From Margaritispora aquatica (lineage: Eukaryota > Ascomycota > Leotiomycetes > Helotiales > Discinellaceae): a DNA stretch of 64,000 nt. Shown one piece after another: positions 24,767 to 36,304 of this stretch; position 1 is the first letter of the stretch, and the number at the start of each line of letters is the position of its first letter. Both the position numbers and the translations under genes were made by a program. Below the pieces are notes generated by a model. It was not told the DNA's origin, ran no database searches, and was given only the letters and a program-made list of their open reading frames with translations. Location: NCBI GenBank assembly GCA_007644065.1, contig VJWN01000020.1:425874-489873 (forward strand), in the 5' to 3' direction.

Positions 24767-27700
24767 GATACTCAGAAGCGTACTAACTAACCTGAATGAC
24801 AGGTGTGCAAAGGGACGAGGAACATGAATCATATTTGTTGATTCATGCATCATAAGCAAGCATATCTCGTTACTTCTCACTAATCTTGTATATGTCGGTT
24901 GATGTATGTAAGTCATCTCGTGAGGCAGACAGACGGACAGACTCGTATTGGGTAGGATAGGTAGGATCGGATGGCTAGTGAGGTACCCAAACTCACGACT
25001 CGATTGGCTAGGTTAAGCTAAGACGCTTTTATGTAGCTACCTAGGTAGGTAGCTAGGTAGGTGGTATTGTTTCGTTGTTATTGACCTTGACACTGACATT
25101 GACGTTGACATTGACATGCCTTTCATGGTAGGATCGACTTATTTCGTGGAGAGGGAGGTAGGTAGGTAAGTAAGTAAGTAGATATGCGAACGAAGTCCAA
25201 CCCCACGAGGTCAATTCACTTCACTACTCTGTCTTGCTGTCTTGTAGAGTAGACTAGTGTAGAGTAGACCCGAGACTACTTTGCGAGAGTGTGAATGAAT
25301 GAATAGTATAAGTGAAGCCGGAAGCGGCGTAAGATATGAGACATATCTAGACGCCGAACAGATATCATAGCTAAATATGTGCGTGTATGCGTACGTGCAC
25401 GTAAGCTTTAATTTGGCTGTTTTGGTCTGTTTTGTTCTTTGAGGCTTGGTTTGGTCAGATTAGGTTAGATTGGCTTGAGCTGGCTTAGGACACTGATGCG
25501 AACTTAGGCTGATGTGTGATGTGTGTGTTTGTGAGAAGTAAATAAGCGACGAATAAAGAGCAAGTGAGTTCATGTAGTGTGTTGATTTGGTATAGTCGTG
25601 TGTAGCTTTCATTCAGTTATACACTAGAAAACAATGAGATCGCAAGGGAATAAAGAGAAGATAAAGAAGGTTACATTCAACAGTGCACGTTGTAGTGATT
25701 ACTACGGTACTGTAGAACTGTTGGATGTTTGGGTATTGATGCTGATGGAAGTGCTGATGCTTATGAATGTGGTGCTGACAACGACGATGACAGTCATAAA
25801 TCCTATTTGCCAAGTTACCAGGTCCGTCCACTATAAGTGTTGTGAAGCCAGACATCGATGAGCCTCTGTGGAGACGGTAACCAATCAGCCTGAGCTTTCT
25901 GGTGAGGAAAAACTTGGTGGTGGTGATGATGTTGATGGTGGTGGTGGTAATTGAGATAATTGAGACAACTGCTGGGAAGTTTGAGACTTGCCGATGCGTA
26001 GACGAGTAGACGAGTAACCAGGCATATTTGAATATCCTTCGGGAGAATACGTAGGTGTATGACATGGGAATTGGGCTTTCAAGTGATTAAATCAGAACAA
26101 GTAAGCGAGGAAGCAAATAGGGAGGGGCAAAGAACAAGCAAGGGTTTTGTCCATCTCTACCCTATTCAGCTCCCAGCTCAGGTAGAACTGCAGATCGTGA
26201 GGCATATTTCTCTACCCAGCCAGCATGCAAGGTCTGTTTTCAGTGAATTTTGGTGCAGAAATCTTGCAATATTGATTGATCAATTGATATGCGCGTTCGA
26301 TCCCACGAGGTCAATTTCGCATGATGGAAGGGCAGGGCAGCTTAGCACAACACAGCAGAGCCGCAAGTGCACCTATTGTACTCGTACCATGTGCATCCAA
26401 TTCGAATTGGACAACACATTGGCACATCCGGGCCAAGTACCGGTAAACATATCTGCTTCGTACGTACAGTGCATTAATCGAATCAGAACAGCTCGTGTCG
26501 ATTCGCTTATGTATGCCATTCCTGAATCAATCTTGCCACTCTCCAATCTTAACGCTCCAATACCCAATCTCTAAGCAAATAATGTAGGTGTCGGGTATGG
26601 TAGGGATCAGTTCAGCCGCACCGCAGCTGAGGTGTAATAAATCGGAGGTGGTAGGGGAAGTGTGATGGCTGTCCATGTGGATGTGGAAGAAGCCTAATCA
26701 CCTCACCGAAGTTGGTGTGTGGGCATGATAAGTGATTGGAGCTGTCCCACCACCCAGCCACTTGTGTTTCTCAAGCAGTGCAAGAAAGAAAGCAAGCAAG
26801 CGAGCGAAACTGCCCATCATCCGCTGCAGTGTCCTCGATTGAGATGTTTCAGGGGTTGCAATGGTGGATGTGGTCGAAGAAGTTTGGATGATGGTTCGCA
26901 TTGGATGAAGTGGACACACTGGACTTGAGAGTTGAGGATAATCGAGAAGTGGGGTGGACAAAGCACAAAGCACAAATTGCAATGCAATGAACGCTACGTA
27001 GGCTAGGCGGTTTTGGGACACCGACGATGAAGGAGATGTATGGTGCGGTTGATTGACTTAAAAAATAGCGACGACAAAGTGTTAGGTATGTATGTATGTA
27101 CGAGTGGATGAGTCAGTATGTGGGAGTGCTTGCAAAGTTAATAAACAGTTTCGCGCTCTAAATCCCACTGGTTCGATTCGCGACTAGTGATGTCCTGTCT
27201 AATGCATTGCGCCCAAGTATAGTGCCTGGTCTGATCTGAAGAAGTTGGACTATGGGGCGAAGCTTACTAGTGAGGCTGTTGACGATGCTTGAATCTGAAT
27301 CTGGAGAAAGGCAATAAAGGTGAGTGGATTACTGTTTTTTGAGTCATGGGGAAAGCCATGTTTGATTCCTTGAATACGGTACGGTGCGGTACGGTACATA
27401 CAGTAGTTCTACTGTACCTTACCGACATACCTTACCTTTTGTTCCACATGGCTGGCTGCGAGAATCGAGCCACCGTCTCTCGTGCATCACCCCACACTCT
27501 CTTCTTTTCTCCCAGAATAGAACCAAAACACAAGACTGCGAAGAATCGACGAGAGGCGCATCATTATTATCGCAATGTCGTCCAAGATGTGGTGGGAACC
27601 GGACGGCACGGGAAGGACAGTCTTCTCCGATTTTTGACAATGAGATGCCTATGCGATACTGTATGCGCTGGGTGGGTTATAGTAGACCAGATATCAATAT

Positions 27701-29618
27701 CAATACCGATATTGGTACCAACTGACCAGATGGTCCTGTAATAATGGGATGGATCTTCATCGGCAACATCTCCAAGGAACACAGGACAGCGGTGAAGAGA
27801 ACCAGTAAAAGGTGTTCAGTTGAGCCGCAGCGCTTTGTCTTCCGTGTCCTGATTATGCCCGGTCGAGTCCTGCATGTGTCGAAACAAAGAATAGGGAGGG
27901 TCGCAGTTATTGAACCTCTCTTGAGACAAGCTCATTGCTGTTGGTGGGATGATATTGACGCTTCTGCCAAGCATGTATCGATCTCCATTCTCCAGCAAGA
28001 AATACCTCATGGTGCGATATGCAATCGTTTTCTATCGTACCAGCACCAGTACCGCCACAACGCAAGTGATCCTTCGAGATGACAAGAATCCCTGAATCCG
28101 AGACTTAGTTCTAGCTTACCGACAGAAGACAGAATCGACAGCATCATCATGGTTCAGCATTCCACAATCGCTGTTCTTGCATGAAAGAAGCCCGTTCACC
28201 GGGCGCTCTAAAGAGCTAAAGTGCGGGAGATGTGACTGTTGTTTCCTGGGGGTGGTGAGGGGTGTGAAGGTTTGTCAAGGGGGGAAATCTGCCTGCTCGA
28301 CGCCTTGTCCGCCTTGTGGCGTTACACAACATCTTGGATTTTCCCCTCTCTGATCAACCATCATCACTATGCTCCCTATGATTGGGCAAAACCTGCGATG
28401 AAGTGCTAAAAAGCAAACCCTCCCACTCTCAACCTCAATCTTCAGCATATCACACCTCTGGGAATCATGCCAGGGAGCAGGGCGATGTCAAATGTGGACT
28501 TGTGGAGGGCATATTTGCCGCTATTCCCAGTGCTGTGAGTCGCCAGTCAAAAAATCCGATTTCACAAGTATCGAGGCAGTGCAGTGAAGAAGACCAGAGG
28601 AAGCCACCACAACGACCGCGACTGGTTCCAGGGGTGCATGCAGCAAACCTGCAGATGGTTGGCATGGGATTGGGCATGCAGAGGATATGCGGGCAGTGGG
28701 TATGCAGAGGGGTCTGCTCATGCTTCATGCAATCCTGGAGGTTCAGTCCCAGTCCACTACCGTCTTTAACTCGGTGTCAAGAGATGGTGTGTGGATGGGT
28801 TTGGGAGAAAGTGGAGATGATGAGGCTCTTTTCTTACACCCACCGGTTCCGATGCCATCGTTCCGTTCCAGATACTCGATGGTAGTGGCTAGAGAACCAA
28901 GCTCGCTCTCTTCGGTGGAGGAGGTGTTGCTTCTGACGTTGTTTGAGACTCGGTCGGGGAAAGTAGAGCAGGAGGAGGCTTGGGTCTCGGTGGGTGGACC
29001 TGATCATCTCGCCATCATTCTTTACTTTATGTCCAGTCTGCCTCTCTCAATTCCATTTCTTCATTGTTTCCAAACCATCCACACTCCTATCGATATCAGT
29101 TTGAAGTTTCGAATTGCAAAACGAGTCTGCCATACCTACTACCTCTGTTACTGCGCCCAAGTTTCCAATACTTGCACTCCTCCATCTTTCGCTTGCTTCG
29201 CCTCACCCATCACCCATCACCTTGCTCTTGGTCCTCCAGCTGAACGTGATCTCATACCGGTTCGAGTCACACCTTTGTATGTATTGTGAAGGACCCGTCG
29301 TGCATAAGGATACTCGACAACCCCCTTGACGAGTTCGAATTCGCTCTGGCTCTAAAGTTCTTGTTTGTCTGATTGCATAGTAAGTCCTACTTCAACTACT
29401 TTGTCAACAATACCTATCGAGATTATAGTCTATTGCATGGACGCTAATCCCAAAGCAGATTTTTGTCACGCATCGTGAAGCAAACACTTTTGCCTAAGCG
29501 ATCAACCGAAAATATTGGTTATTTATTTACTACGCGCCTCCCAATTGCAAGTTGAACCGAAACTTTCAAAGAACCATTGCACCGATCTGCAAAGACTACT
29601 TTGTCGATCTGACCGAAA
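24767..29618. other. Long intergenic region between the two zinc-finger genes
   Basis: About 4.9 kb with no supported gene. It contains AGGTAGGT runs near 25043-25062 and 25157-25180, a GGTACGGTGC-type run near 27379-27398, and many short frames without domains. The last few hundred bases are probably promoter and leader of the second zinc-finger gene, as regulators in filamentous fungi often have long upstream regions. Confidence 0.4.
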
Positions 29619-31448
29619 ATGGCTCACCACTATCAACCAGGTAGCTTTTATGCTAACAACCCGGATATTTACCTGCGTAACCATCCTGAGGCAATTGCAC
29701 AAAACTCCATGGACGACATTGACCCTTCTCTCATCAATTTTCAATATCCAATTCAGAACTATGGCTACCCACAAACATACCAGGTCTCTGAGCAGAAGCC
29801 ATTGCAGCGTTACATTGGAGAATCTAACCAGATGGGTCCCCTTCGTGGTTCGCAGATCTACCAAAGATCGATCTCCAACCCGGGCGCCTCTCTAGTACCA
29901 CAGTCTGCCGCACGAACAAACTCCCCAACTCCTTCAATGTATTCGCATTGTATCACAGGTTCAAGTGCAGACAGCCCGGTTGAGGAAGAATTGGTTTACG
30001 ATGCAGCCGCATACTCGCCTACTATTGACTTTGGTTTCTCGGATACCTATGGTCAGCAGGCACACACCGGAAGTCACTTCTTACATGACCTGGCTATTGG
30101 CAATGATGCAAACATTCCTCAATATGCGCTTCCTCCTAACGACTCCTTTTCCAACCACGTCAATTTGAGCCAGGTCCAGAATTATGCCGATTATGGCGAC
30201 GAGGGTTATAGCATGCAAGGTGGAGGAGGAAACGGATTCATTGAAGTTGACACTTTAAACTTGAAGGCCGAAGATGGAAACACCTATCGCTATATAGATG
30301 AAGGTCTTGGAACATCCATCCAAGATGCGAATTCTCAACATGTGGGAACGCCATATAGCAACGATGACTTTGACGCTGATGCGGACTTGGATGATTTCTC
30401 GCCTGCTGCCTCCCCAGCTTCAGATACTGATTACACGCCCAAGGCCAAGCCAACTCGCACCTCAGCAATTCGCAAGAGCAAGCGCACCCGCGACTCCAGC
30501 TCTGCCCAAGTCCAAAACCCATCGAAGCGTGCTCGCACCACCAAGGCAGCCACTTCTCCACAAAGTATCGATTTTTCCAGCACTCTTCCTGATAACAACA
30601 CAAGCTGCAATTCGTGCTCCCAAAACTTTGCAAACGCGGGTCTCCTCGCTAAGCACGTTTCCAAGGAACACACCAAGGCTTTCGTATGCGTCTTCTCCTT
30701 CGCAGGTTGCAACTCAGTCTTTGCTACTAAGAATGAGTGGAAGCGTCATGTATTCTCTCAACACTGCAACTTTCAAACCTGGATCTGCGATATTGGCGAG
30801 TGCGCCAAGCCCAGCAAAGGCAAGAACGCTTCCTCCGCTTCCAGCACTGGTACTGGTGTGGCTATTGGCGCTCACTTCAACCGCAAGGACCTGTATACCC
30901 AGCACTTGCGTCGCATGCACACCCCCCGCTTAGCTGAGAAGGGAGGCAAAGGCAGCGCAGCCATGGCAGCTTGGGATGATGATATCAAGGGTATGCAGGA
31001 GAGCAACTGTCACCAGACGCGTGCGCTGCCTGAGGAGCTCACGTGTCCGCTTGCGTCCTGTGGCGTCATTTTCGAAGGCAAGAACTGCTGGGATGACAGA
31101 ATGGAGCACGTTGGAAAGCATCTTGAGGGTGTGGCAAGTGCGAACGCTGCTGCTATTCTGGGTGGTACCGCTGGTGCGAAGAGAGTCCAGGTTGAGGAGT
31201 TCGATCAAGGCGACGACAAGAAGTTGGTCGAGTGGGCTGAGAGAGTCGGTATTGTCGTCTTCGATCAATTGAAAGACGAATATAGCTTTGTAGGCGATGT
31301 CTCCAGGCGCAGAGTCGAGGTTACTAGCAGCGGCGGTGGTGGTGCTGATGGTGGCCGCACAAAGCGTGCTGGACGTAGTCGAGAGGTTAGCCTGGCAAGT
31401 GGTGATGATGACACCGATGCTGATGCCGAGGGCGAGGATGATCTTTGA
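29619..31448 (+). CDS. C2H2 zinc-finger regulator, related to the gene at 21.2 kb (609 aa)
   Basis: A single exon with a very good start context (GAAAATGGCT). The first ~320 residues are low complexity and rich in Asn, Gln, Tyr and Ser. A basic, nuclear-localisation-like stretch (KSKRTRD and PSKRARTTK) lies at about 275-310. Fingers begin near residue 330: CNSCSQNFANAGLLAKH, then CVFSFAGCNSVFATKNEWKRH, and further Cys/His pairs up to about 500 (HFNRKDLYTQHLRRMH, then CPLASCG...HVGKH). The tail is acidic (DDDTDADAEGEDDL). The finger NEWKRHVFSQH and the spacing after it closely parallel NDWKRHENSQH of the gene 6 kb upstream, so the two look like diverged paralogues. Expected to act as a nuclear DNA-binding regulator; the target is unknown. 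It has no introns where its relative has five. Confidence 0.87.
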   Translation: MAHHYQPGSFYANNPDIYLRNHPEAIAQNSMDDIDPSLINFQYPIQNYGYPQTYQVSEQKPLQRYIGESNQMGPLRGSQIYQRSISNPGASLVPQSAARTNSPTPSMYSHCITGSSADSPVEEELVYDAAAYSPTIDFGFSDTYGQQAHTGSHFLHDLAIGNDANIPQYALPPNDSFSNHVNLSQVQNYADYGDEGYSMQGGGGNGFIEVDTLNLKAEDGNTYRYIDEGLGTSIQDANSQHVGTPYSNDDFDADADLDDFSPAASPASDTDYTPKAKPTRTSAIRKSKRTRDSSSAQVQNPSKRARTTKAATSPQSIDFSSTLPDNNTSCNSCSQNFANAGLLAKHVSKEHTKAFVCVFSFAGCNSVFATKNEWKRHVFSQHCNFQTWICDIGECAKPSKGKNASSASSTGTGVAIGAHFNRKDLYTQHLRRMHTPRLAEKGGKGSAAMAAWDDDIKGMQESNCHQTRALPEELTCPLASCGVIFEGKNCWDDRMEHVGKHLEGVASANAAAILGGTAGAKRVQVEEFDQGDDKKLVEWAERVGIVVFDQLKDEYSFVGDVSRRRVEVTSSGGGGADGGRTKRAGRSREVSLASGDDDTDADAEGEDDL

Positions 31449-32309
31449 GTTTCTGTTGGTGGCGTTTGAGTTGTCGTGGTTTGGAATTGTTTGGACTGGT
31501 TCATATGCGGGATGATGGGGCTGGGTGGGCTTGGGTGCTTGACGACCTGCGACTGCGATGCCAACTCAACGAACTACTCGACTCAACACAACACACAATT
31601 TACATACGAATAAACGGCCGATTACGAATAATAACGAGTAACGACAAACAAGCAAATAATCGAAGAAGTTTTCACAAATGATTGGATTGGTCTGTATTGA
31701 TCTGATCTGCTTCTTGGTTGGGCTGTTTTGACGATACGCGCATACGTTCATGCACATGGATGGAAGGATACGCATGGTTATGAGTTGTCTTTCTCGATTA
31801 ATGATTGCAAGGCGTTATGGATGGAGCGATATGATACCTGGTCTGATTTTACTGCTTTGACTGGTTTTGTCTGCGGTCTTCGGTCTGCGTTGGTGTGGTT
31901 CTCACACGAGAGACAGATAGCGAGATAAACAATAAGACAAATAAAACGATAGATACATTTACTGCGCCTGTTTTTTGATACCTCTTCTGCTCTTTTACAT
32001 TTTTCGAAACTCGATTGCTTTCAATTGCTTTAATCGTCTATTTTGCCGTCCTTTCCCTCCCTTTTATCATTCACTCTATACTCTACTAAATTTGTTTACA
32101 ACTCACTCCCAAATCCCTGCTGTCCTACCTAGAGAAATGATTGCCCTCGAGTGTCACGCTTCTTGCTCCTCCATTTATCAGTACCTGAGATACCTCACAA
32201 GAACGCCACAACTCCCTCTAACCTTCACCTTCTTCCCATCTTCCTTCTTGACCTCCACCCACCCCTTCCTCCATCTCCACCTCCCCCAAAACTACACTCA
32301 CTCACCCAC
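31449..32309. other. Intergenic region between convergent genes
   Basis: Presumed 3' untranslated regions of the zinc-finger gene and of the minus-strand small gene. The plus-strand frames here are pyrimidine-rich shadows. Confidence 0.4.
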
Positions 32310-32570
32310 TCACCGCCCAAACCACCCGCCTCCAACTTTCCCCTCTCTCCTCCTCGCCTCCTCAGAAGCCCTCAGCAACGCCTTGATGTCGTCCAACTCC
32401 TTCACGCGACTCTTCTCGACCTGCATGAGCGCCGCGCGCTGCTCCTCCCGCAGTGCCTGGAAATCATCGTCCAGCCGGTGGTGCCATGGGTACAGCACGA
32501 AGACTTGGAAGGCCAGCGCTGACGAGGCGATGAAGAAGTTCGTCACGGAGAACCGGCGCGCGAGTTGCAT
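32310..32570 (-). CDS. Small membrane-anchored coiled-coil protein (86 aa), probably mitochondrial
   Basis: A single exon of 86 codons. The N-terminus MQLARRFSVTNFF is basic and amphipathic, like a mitochondrial presequence or positive-inside flank. One membrane segment follows at about 11-28 (FFIASSALAFQVFVLYPW), then HHRLDDDFQALREEQRAAL and a charged coiled coil to the Gly-rich end. This layout is common among small respiratory-chain assembly factors, but I do not recognise a specific family and assign none. GC content is clearly higher than the flanks, which supports real coding. The region upstream (32571-32760) would hold its promoter. Confidence 0.65.
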   Translation of the reverse strand: MQLARRFSVTNFFIASSALAFQVFVLYPWHHRLDDDFQALREEQRAALMQVEKSRVKELDDIKALLRASEEARRREGKVGGGWFGR

Positions 32571-33937
32571 TTTGGCTGAGTTTTGTTTGCGGGTTGTGAC
32601 TGAGTTGGGGCGTTGGTGTGTGAAATGATTTTTTTTTCCCCCTTCAAGACGGCGAATGCTGGGGTGAGCGCGCCTATGCTTGGTTGGCTATCGACTGCGA
32701 TGTCTGGTGATTGATGAGATTACGAGTTTATGGCGTACATAAGTGTGGATTTGCTCACTCTTCTTATGTACAGCAAACACAGTGACGCAAAGAGCCTCCG
32801 AGCTTTCGATGAAACAGCCCTGGTCTGAATACAACGCTGCAGAATTATTTCTCCTTTTCTTGAGTCAGGCCGTCGCTCTATATGAATGAACCTTTCTTCT
32901 AGCTTGCGATCTAAGGATCCGTACGGAAAAAGCGATGTTATACAAACAAATTCTAAAAATTAGGAAAACTTGAAAGATTGCGAAAAATTAACAGCGACGA
33001 GCATAAGATCTTTGTATTGTATTTGTACATGACTTGAGGCAAGTGGATCTACAGCCTCGGGTATGCTCGGGTCGGAGACTAAAATCAGGTGATGTTTGGG
33101 GTCGACGGGAGGTCTAGAATTTGCACAGGGGTAGGGTGTGTGTCTTGGGTGAGGTGTTTATACTTATGGGTCTGTGGTTTGTGGGGAATTTCTTGGTACG
33201 CGAGATTGAATCGCTCTCGCTTACTCGGGTATTACTGTGGTAGGAGATGAGTGAGGGATATATTATACTGAAATGTCTAGCTAATTTCTCGAGAATGGTT
33301 TGTTGACTGATGTTGGGGATCATCTTGCTATCCAGCGTCACGAAGCCAATGCTGAGTACATGATCTGTTACTCGGGTGAAAGATCACATGCATATTGTAG
33401 AGGTCAGCAACTTGGTTTTCAGCAAAAATAAAATACAATCTTTAGGTCTTCAGTACTTTTTGTCTTTTAAATATTAATTAGCCTGATCTTCATCATTCCT
33501 TAAGCATCGCAAATATTGCCACATTGATACCATGAAAGGCCCAACTCATCATTTCCAGGTGCACACCTTTAATTTTCGCACAACTATTGCACAATGTCAG
33601 CTTTGCCGATTCGTATATGAACGGTTCTGAAAATTCTCGAAATCCTGAGAATCAGTGTTGTTGGAACTTTGGAATTCTGTGGGGTCAGTGGATGAGATTT
33701 GGCACATTGGTTGTAGGTCGAGTTGAAGTTCGCTTCAATCTTCCAACGCAAAGGCGTATGTTGAAGCAGCTTCGAGCATCTCTTATGTAGGCAGCATTAA
33801 GCCTAGTAGCATATTACAAGGCGAAGGGTTTATTCAAATTAGTATTCATTTTTTTCTAACCTAATCTCAACCACATCTCTATTCTAAGAACTTACCTCAA
33901 CCAAACACCACTCCTGCAATCCATCCCCAAACCATCA
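32571..33937. other. Intergenic region
   Basis: About 1.4 kb, AT-rich, with no frame that shows a domain or splice continuity. Nothing recognised. Confidence 0.4.
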
Positions 33938-34120
33938 TCAAGTCACCCGAGGGAAATCTCTCGCGCAGAGTGGACACATAAGCTCTGGATATTCCTCCTC
34001 GACAACCCTGTAGTTCTTACACATCTTGACGGCGACTTTCTTGAGGCGCTGCCAGGTGCAGGTATCGGTTGCGGTGGTGCTGTGTTCGCATTGCCAGATG
34101 TGCTTTGTGATGGTACACAT
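33938..34120 (-). CDS. Small Cys/His protein (60 aa)
   Basis: A frame of 60 codons beginning MCTITKHIWQCEHS and ending with a CPLCARDF knuckle. The Cys-x8-Cys-x-His start plus a C-terminal CxxC could chelate one zinc. Short fungal proteins starting MC with this CxH pattern are common in genomes of this group and have no assigned function; the comparison is from memory. A clean start context (TTAAAATGTG) and a TATA-like TATAAAG further upstream (34211-34217, minus strand) support expression. Compare the 68-aa ORF starting at 17959. Confidence 0.5.
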   Translation of the reverse strand: MCTITKHIWQCEHSTTATDTCTWQRLKKVAVKMCKNYRVVEEEYPELMCPLCARDFPRVT

Positions 34121-34451
34121 TTTAATTTCTGCTTATTAGTGGTTTGATTTGTTGGTTAGTGGGCTTTGGGTGGTTGGTGAGATGCCTGTGGATAAGAAGG
34201 GCGAGGCTTTATAGTGTTTCGCAAGCATTGTTCGTGGTACAAGAAGGCATTGTTCATCATGTGTAATATTGGCATCGTGAGAACAGCTCTTTGTTGAAGC
34301 ACTCGGAGCGGTTGATTTGTTGAATCTCCCTCAACACTCTGTTGTTCTGAATGATGTCATTGTTTCCATTCTTGTCTACTTTCTCGAGATCGCTTCCTCT
34401 ATCTATGCTCATGGAAACGAACCATACCCAAATAATTTACCATCATATCTA

Positions 34452-35371
34452 TCATACCACACTTGCCAATTCCGCCATTCTTCCATTCCTCATTAAGCGA
34501 CCCAGATTTATTCGACTAATCCCATCACAGTGCCCTTCATAATGTGTCTCGGGATTAATTAACAAACTAGCCGATTCTCCCTTTACCACCACCTTCGAAG
34601 CACCACCTCTCATCGCATGCCTCAGTCCCATATTCGCCACATCAACATTCAGCTTCAAGCGCACCCGAAACGCTGCCTTAGATTCTCTCGTCACCAGCAC
34701 AGCGAAGCGATAATTTGCTTCTATCCCCGCATCGTCCTTTGCGTTCGGATCACTGCTCTTCTTCACATTCCACCAGATTCCCGATATTCTTCCCTCATCG
34801 TTCGCGTATGTCCCAGAAGATCCCTTTCCAAAGTACTTTTGCAACGAGCTGGTCGTCATCTCGTTACTGGCCTTGACTTTCGCGCCTCCCGCGCCTCCCA
34901 CAAGATCTACCAGCGCGGAGAGTTCGTAGCCGACCGTAGCGGACTGCTTTGCTTTGACTTCGGTCTCTCTCTGCCTTGTTTCAAACTCGTAAGGTGCGTG
35001 GGCGAGTATTGCTGTTTTTGCGGGTGTGGTATCGGGTATGTCTTCGAAATCGACGTGCATCAGGGAGCGATTGAATGTGCCTCGCTTGCCAGTACAGACT
35101 AGTTGCACGTTGAATATTAGGAGGGATGCTCTTTGCATCATGCTGGGAGAAAGGAACCCATGGACGCAGGTCCGGAGCTCGACGTCGATGTTGAAGTTTT
35201 TCTGGTTGGTGGTTTGGTAAATCTTGCGAGAGTGTAAAAGCTCTCGTGGTTGGTGAGAATAGTGCAATGATGCTATGAACTTGGCCCTGAATTATGATCC
35301 GTAAGTAGCATGATAAGAACCAGATATGTACACTTACAAGTAGTTAGGTTGTGAGCTGTGTTGTGTCCCAT
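34452..35371 (-). CDS. Uncharacterised fungal protein (284 aa)
   Basis: Two exons: 35371-35338 and 35272-34452. The 65-nt intron (GTAAGT donor, ATAG acceptor) is the only combination that keeps the frame from an ATG. The short first exon is therefore an inference; without it the frame has no ATG near its start. The protein has alternating beta-strand-like segments (ASLLIFNVQLVCTG, FNRSLMHVDFED) and ends with a VVVKGESASLLINPETHYEG motif. It carries no membrane segment or catalytic motif. It resembles a lineage-specific ascomycete family with no function known to me. The gene stands alone between two intergenic regions. Confidence 0.6.
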
Positions 35372-36304
35372 TGTGCTTGGTTTTGAGTACTGAGTTTTGA
35401 CGAGCCACTGCATCTCCGTTGGCCACTTTGTCCTTTCTCACCACATTACGGCGAAATGGCCTTGTCATTGCTCTGCCAAAGCGCAAAAATCACCGTATTC
35501 CCTGTAAGAAGATGTAGAGTTGAAATTGGTGTGTATATGGCTGATATTTCGATATTTTCAAATTGTGAGACATTTGTCGTGGATTCGTGTACATTCTTAT
35601 ACATTCCCATTCCCGCCATGAGGCTGGATATCATCTCGATGACTCTTCCAAATAAAACTCCACATAGGACTCAAGTATTATTCAGGACTCCTCCAAGATG
35701 CCAGCCGCAGTCGACCGGATGCGCCTAACGATAAAATACACGCCGGCCGGCTTTGACGACCACTCAGAATAGCTTCTTATAAACAAGCGAGCTTTTTCAA
35801 TTGGCTACTCAACACGAAGGATAGCTATTGCTAAAGGACAGAACTCCATGGTAGATGTAAGCCGATAGTGGGGCTGGGGCTTATCTGGGAATCGGTGTAA
35901 AATCCATCTCTCAGGCTCTTGTTTTGGAACTCTTCCGGCCGGCTGAATTCTGGAGATTCCAAATACATTCCCCTTGGTCCTGTGGTGTTTTATTAATTGA
36001 CGAAGGTAGTTCTGTGTCGACTAGTATCTTTGAAGTACCTCCATAACAGGAAGTGGGGGCCAAATAGCCGAACGAGTCTTACCAGATTAGGAAACATCTG
36101 GACATGCAGGCAGACCCTCTTTACATATGCGCTTTTCTCTGGTGATTTGTTTCTTTCTCCTATGTCTGCGTTCGTATATCAAAGACTCGGATATATATCC
36201 TCGTAAAGAATAATAGAAAGCTAGTGCTTTGAAGTAAGCCTTTGTAGGCGGGGTATATTAATTACTTTTCAACAACCGCAGCTTCCAAAACCAGTCAATT
36301 TGGT
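35372..36304. other. Intergenic region
   Basis: About 0.9 kb. It contains a short GC-rich CGCCGGCCGG patch near 35741 and no supported gene. Confidence 0.4.

Noticed and set aside
25613..26082. 150-codon minus-strand ORF with His/Thr/Ile-rich sequence
   Set aside because: Made of simple-sequence repeats (GTGGTGATG type); low complexity on all frames and no start context.
27150..27200. tRNA-like GGTTCGATTC motif
   Set aside because: The flanking bases do not form a T-stem, and no D-arm or acceptor pairing is present.
28687..29289. 200-codon plus-strand ORF upstream of the second zinc-finger gene
   Set aside because: No domain, odd composition, no start context, and it lies where the promoter or leader of the zinc-finger gene is expected.
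31975..32628. 217-codon plus-strand ORF
   Set aside because: Pyrimidine-rich composition and overlap with the antisense of the 86-aa membrane protein; no protein-like features.
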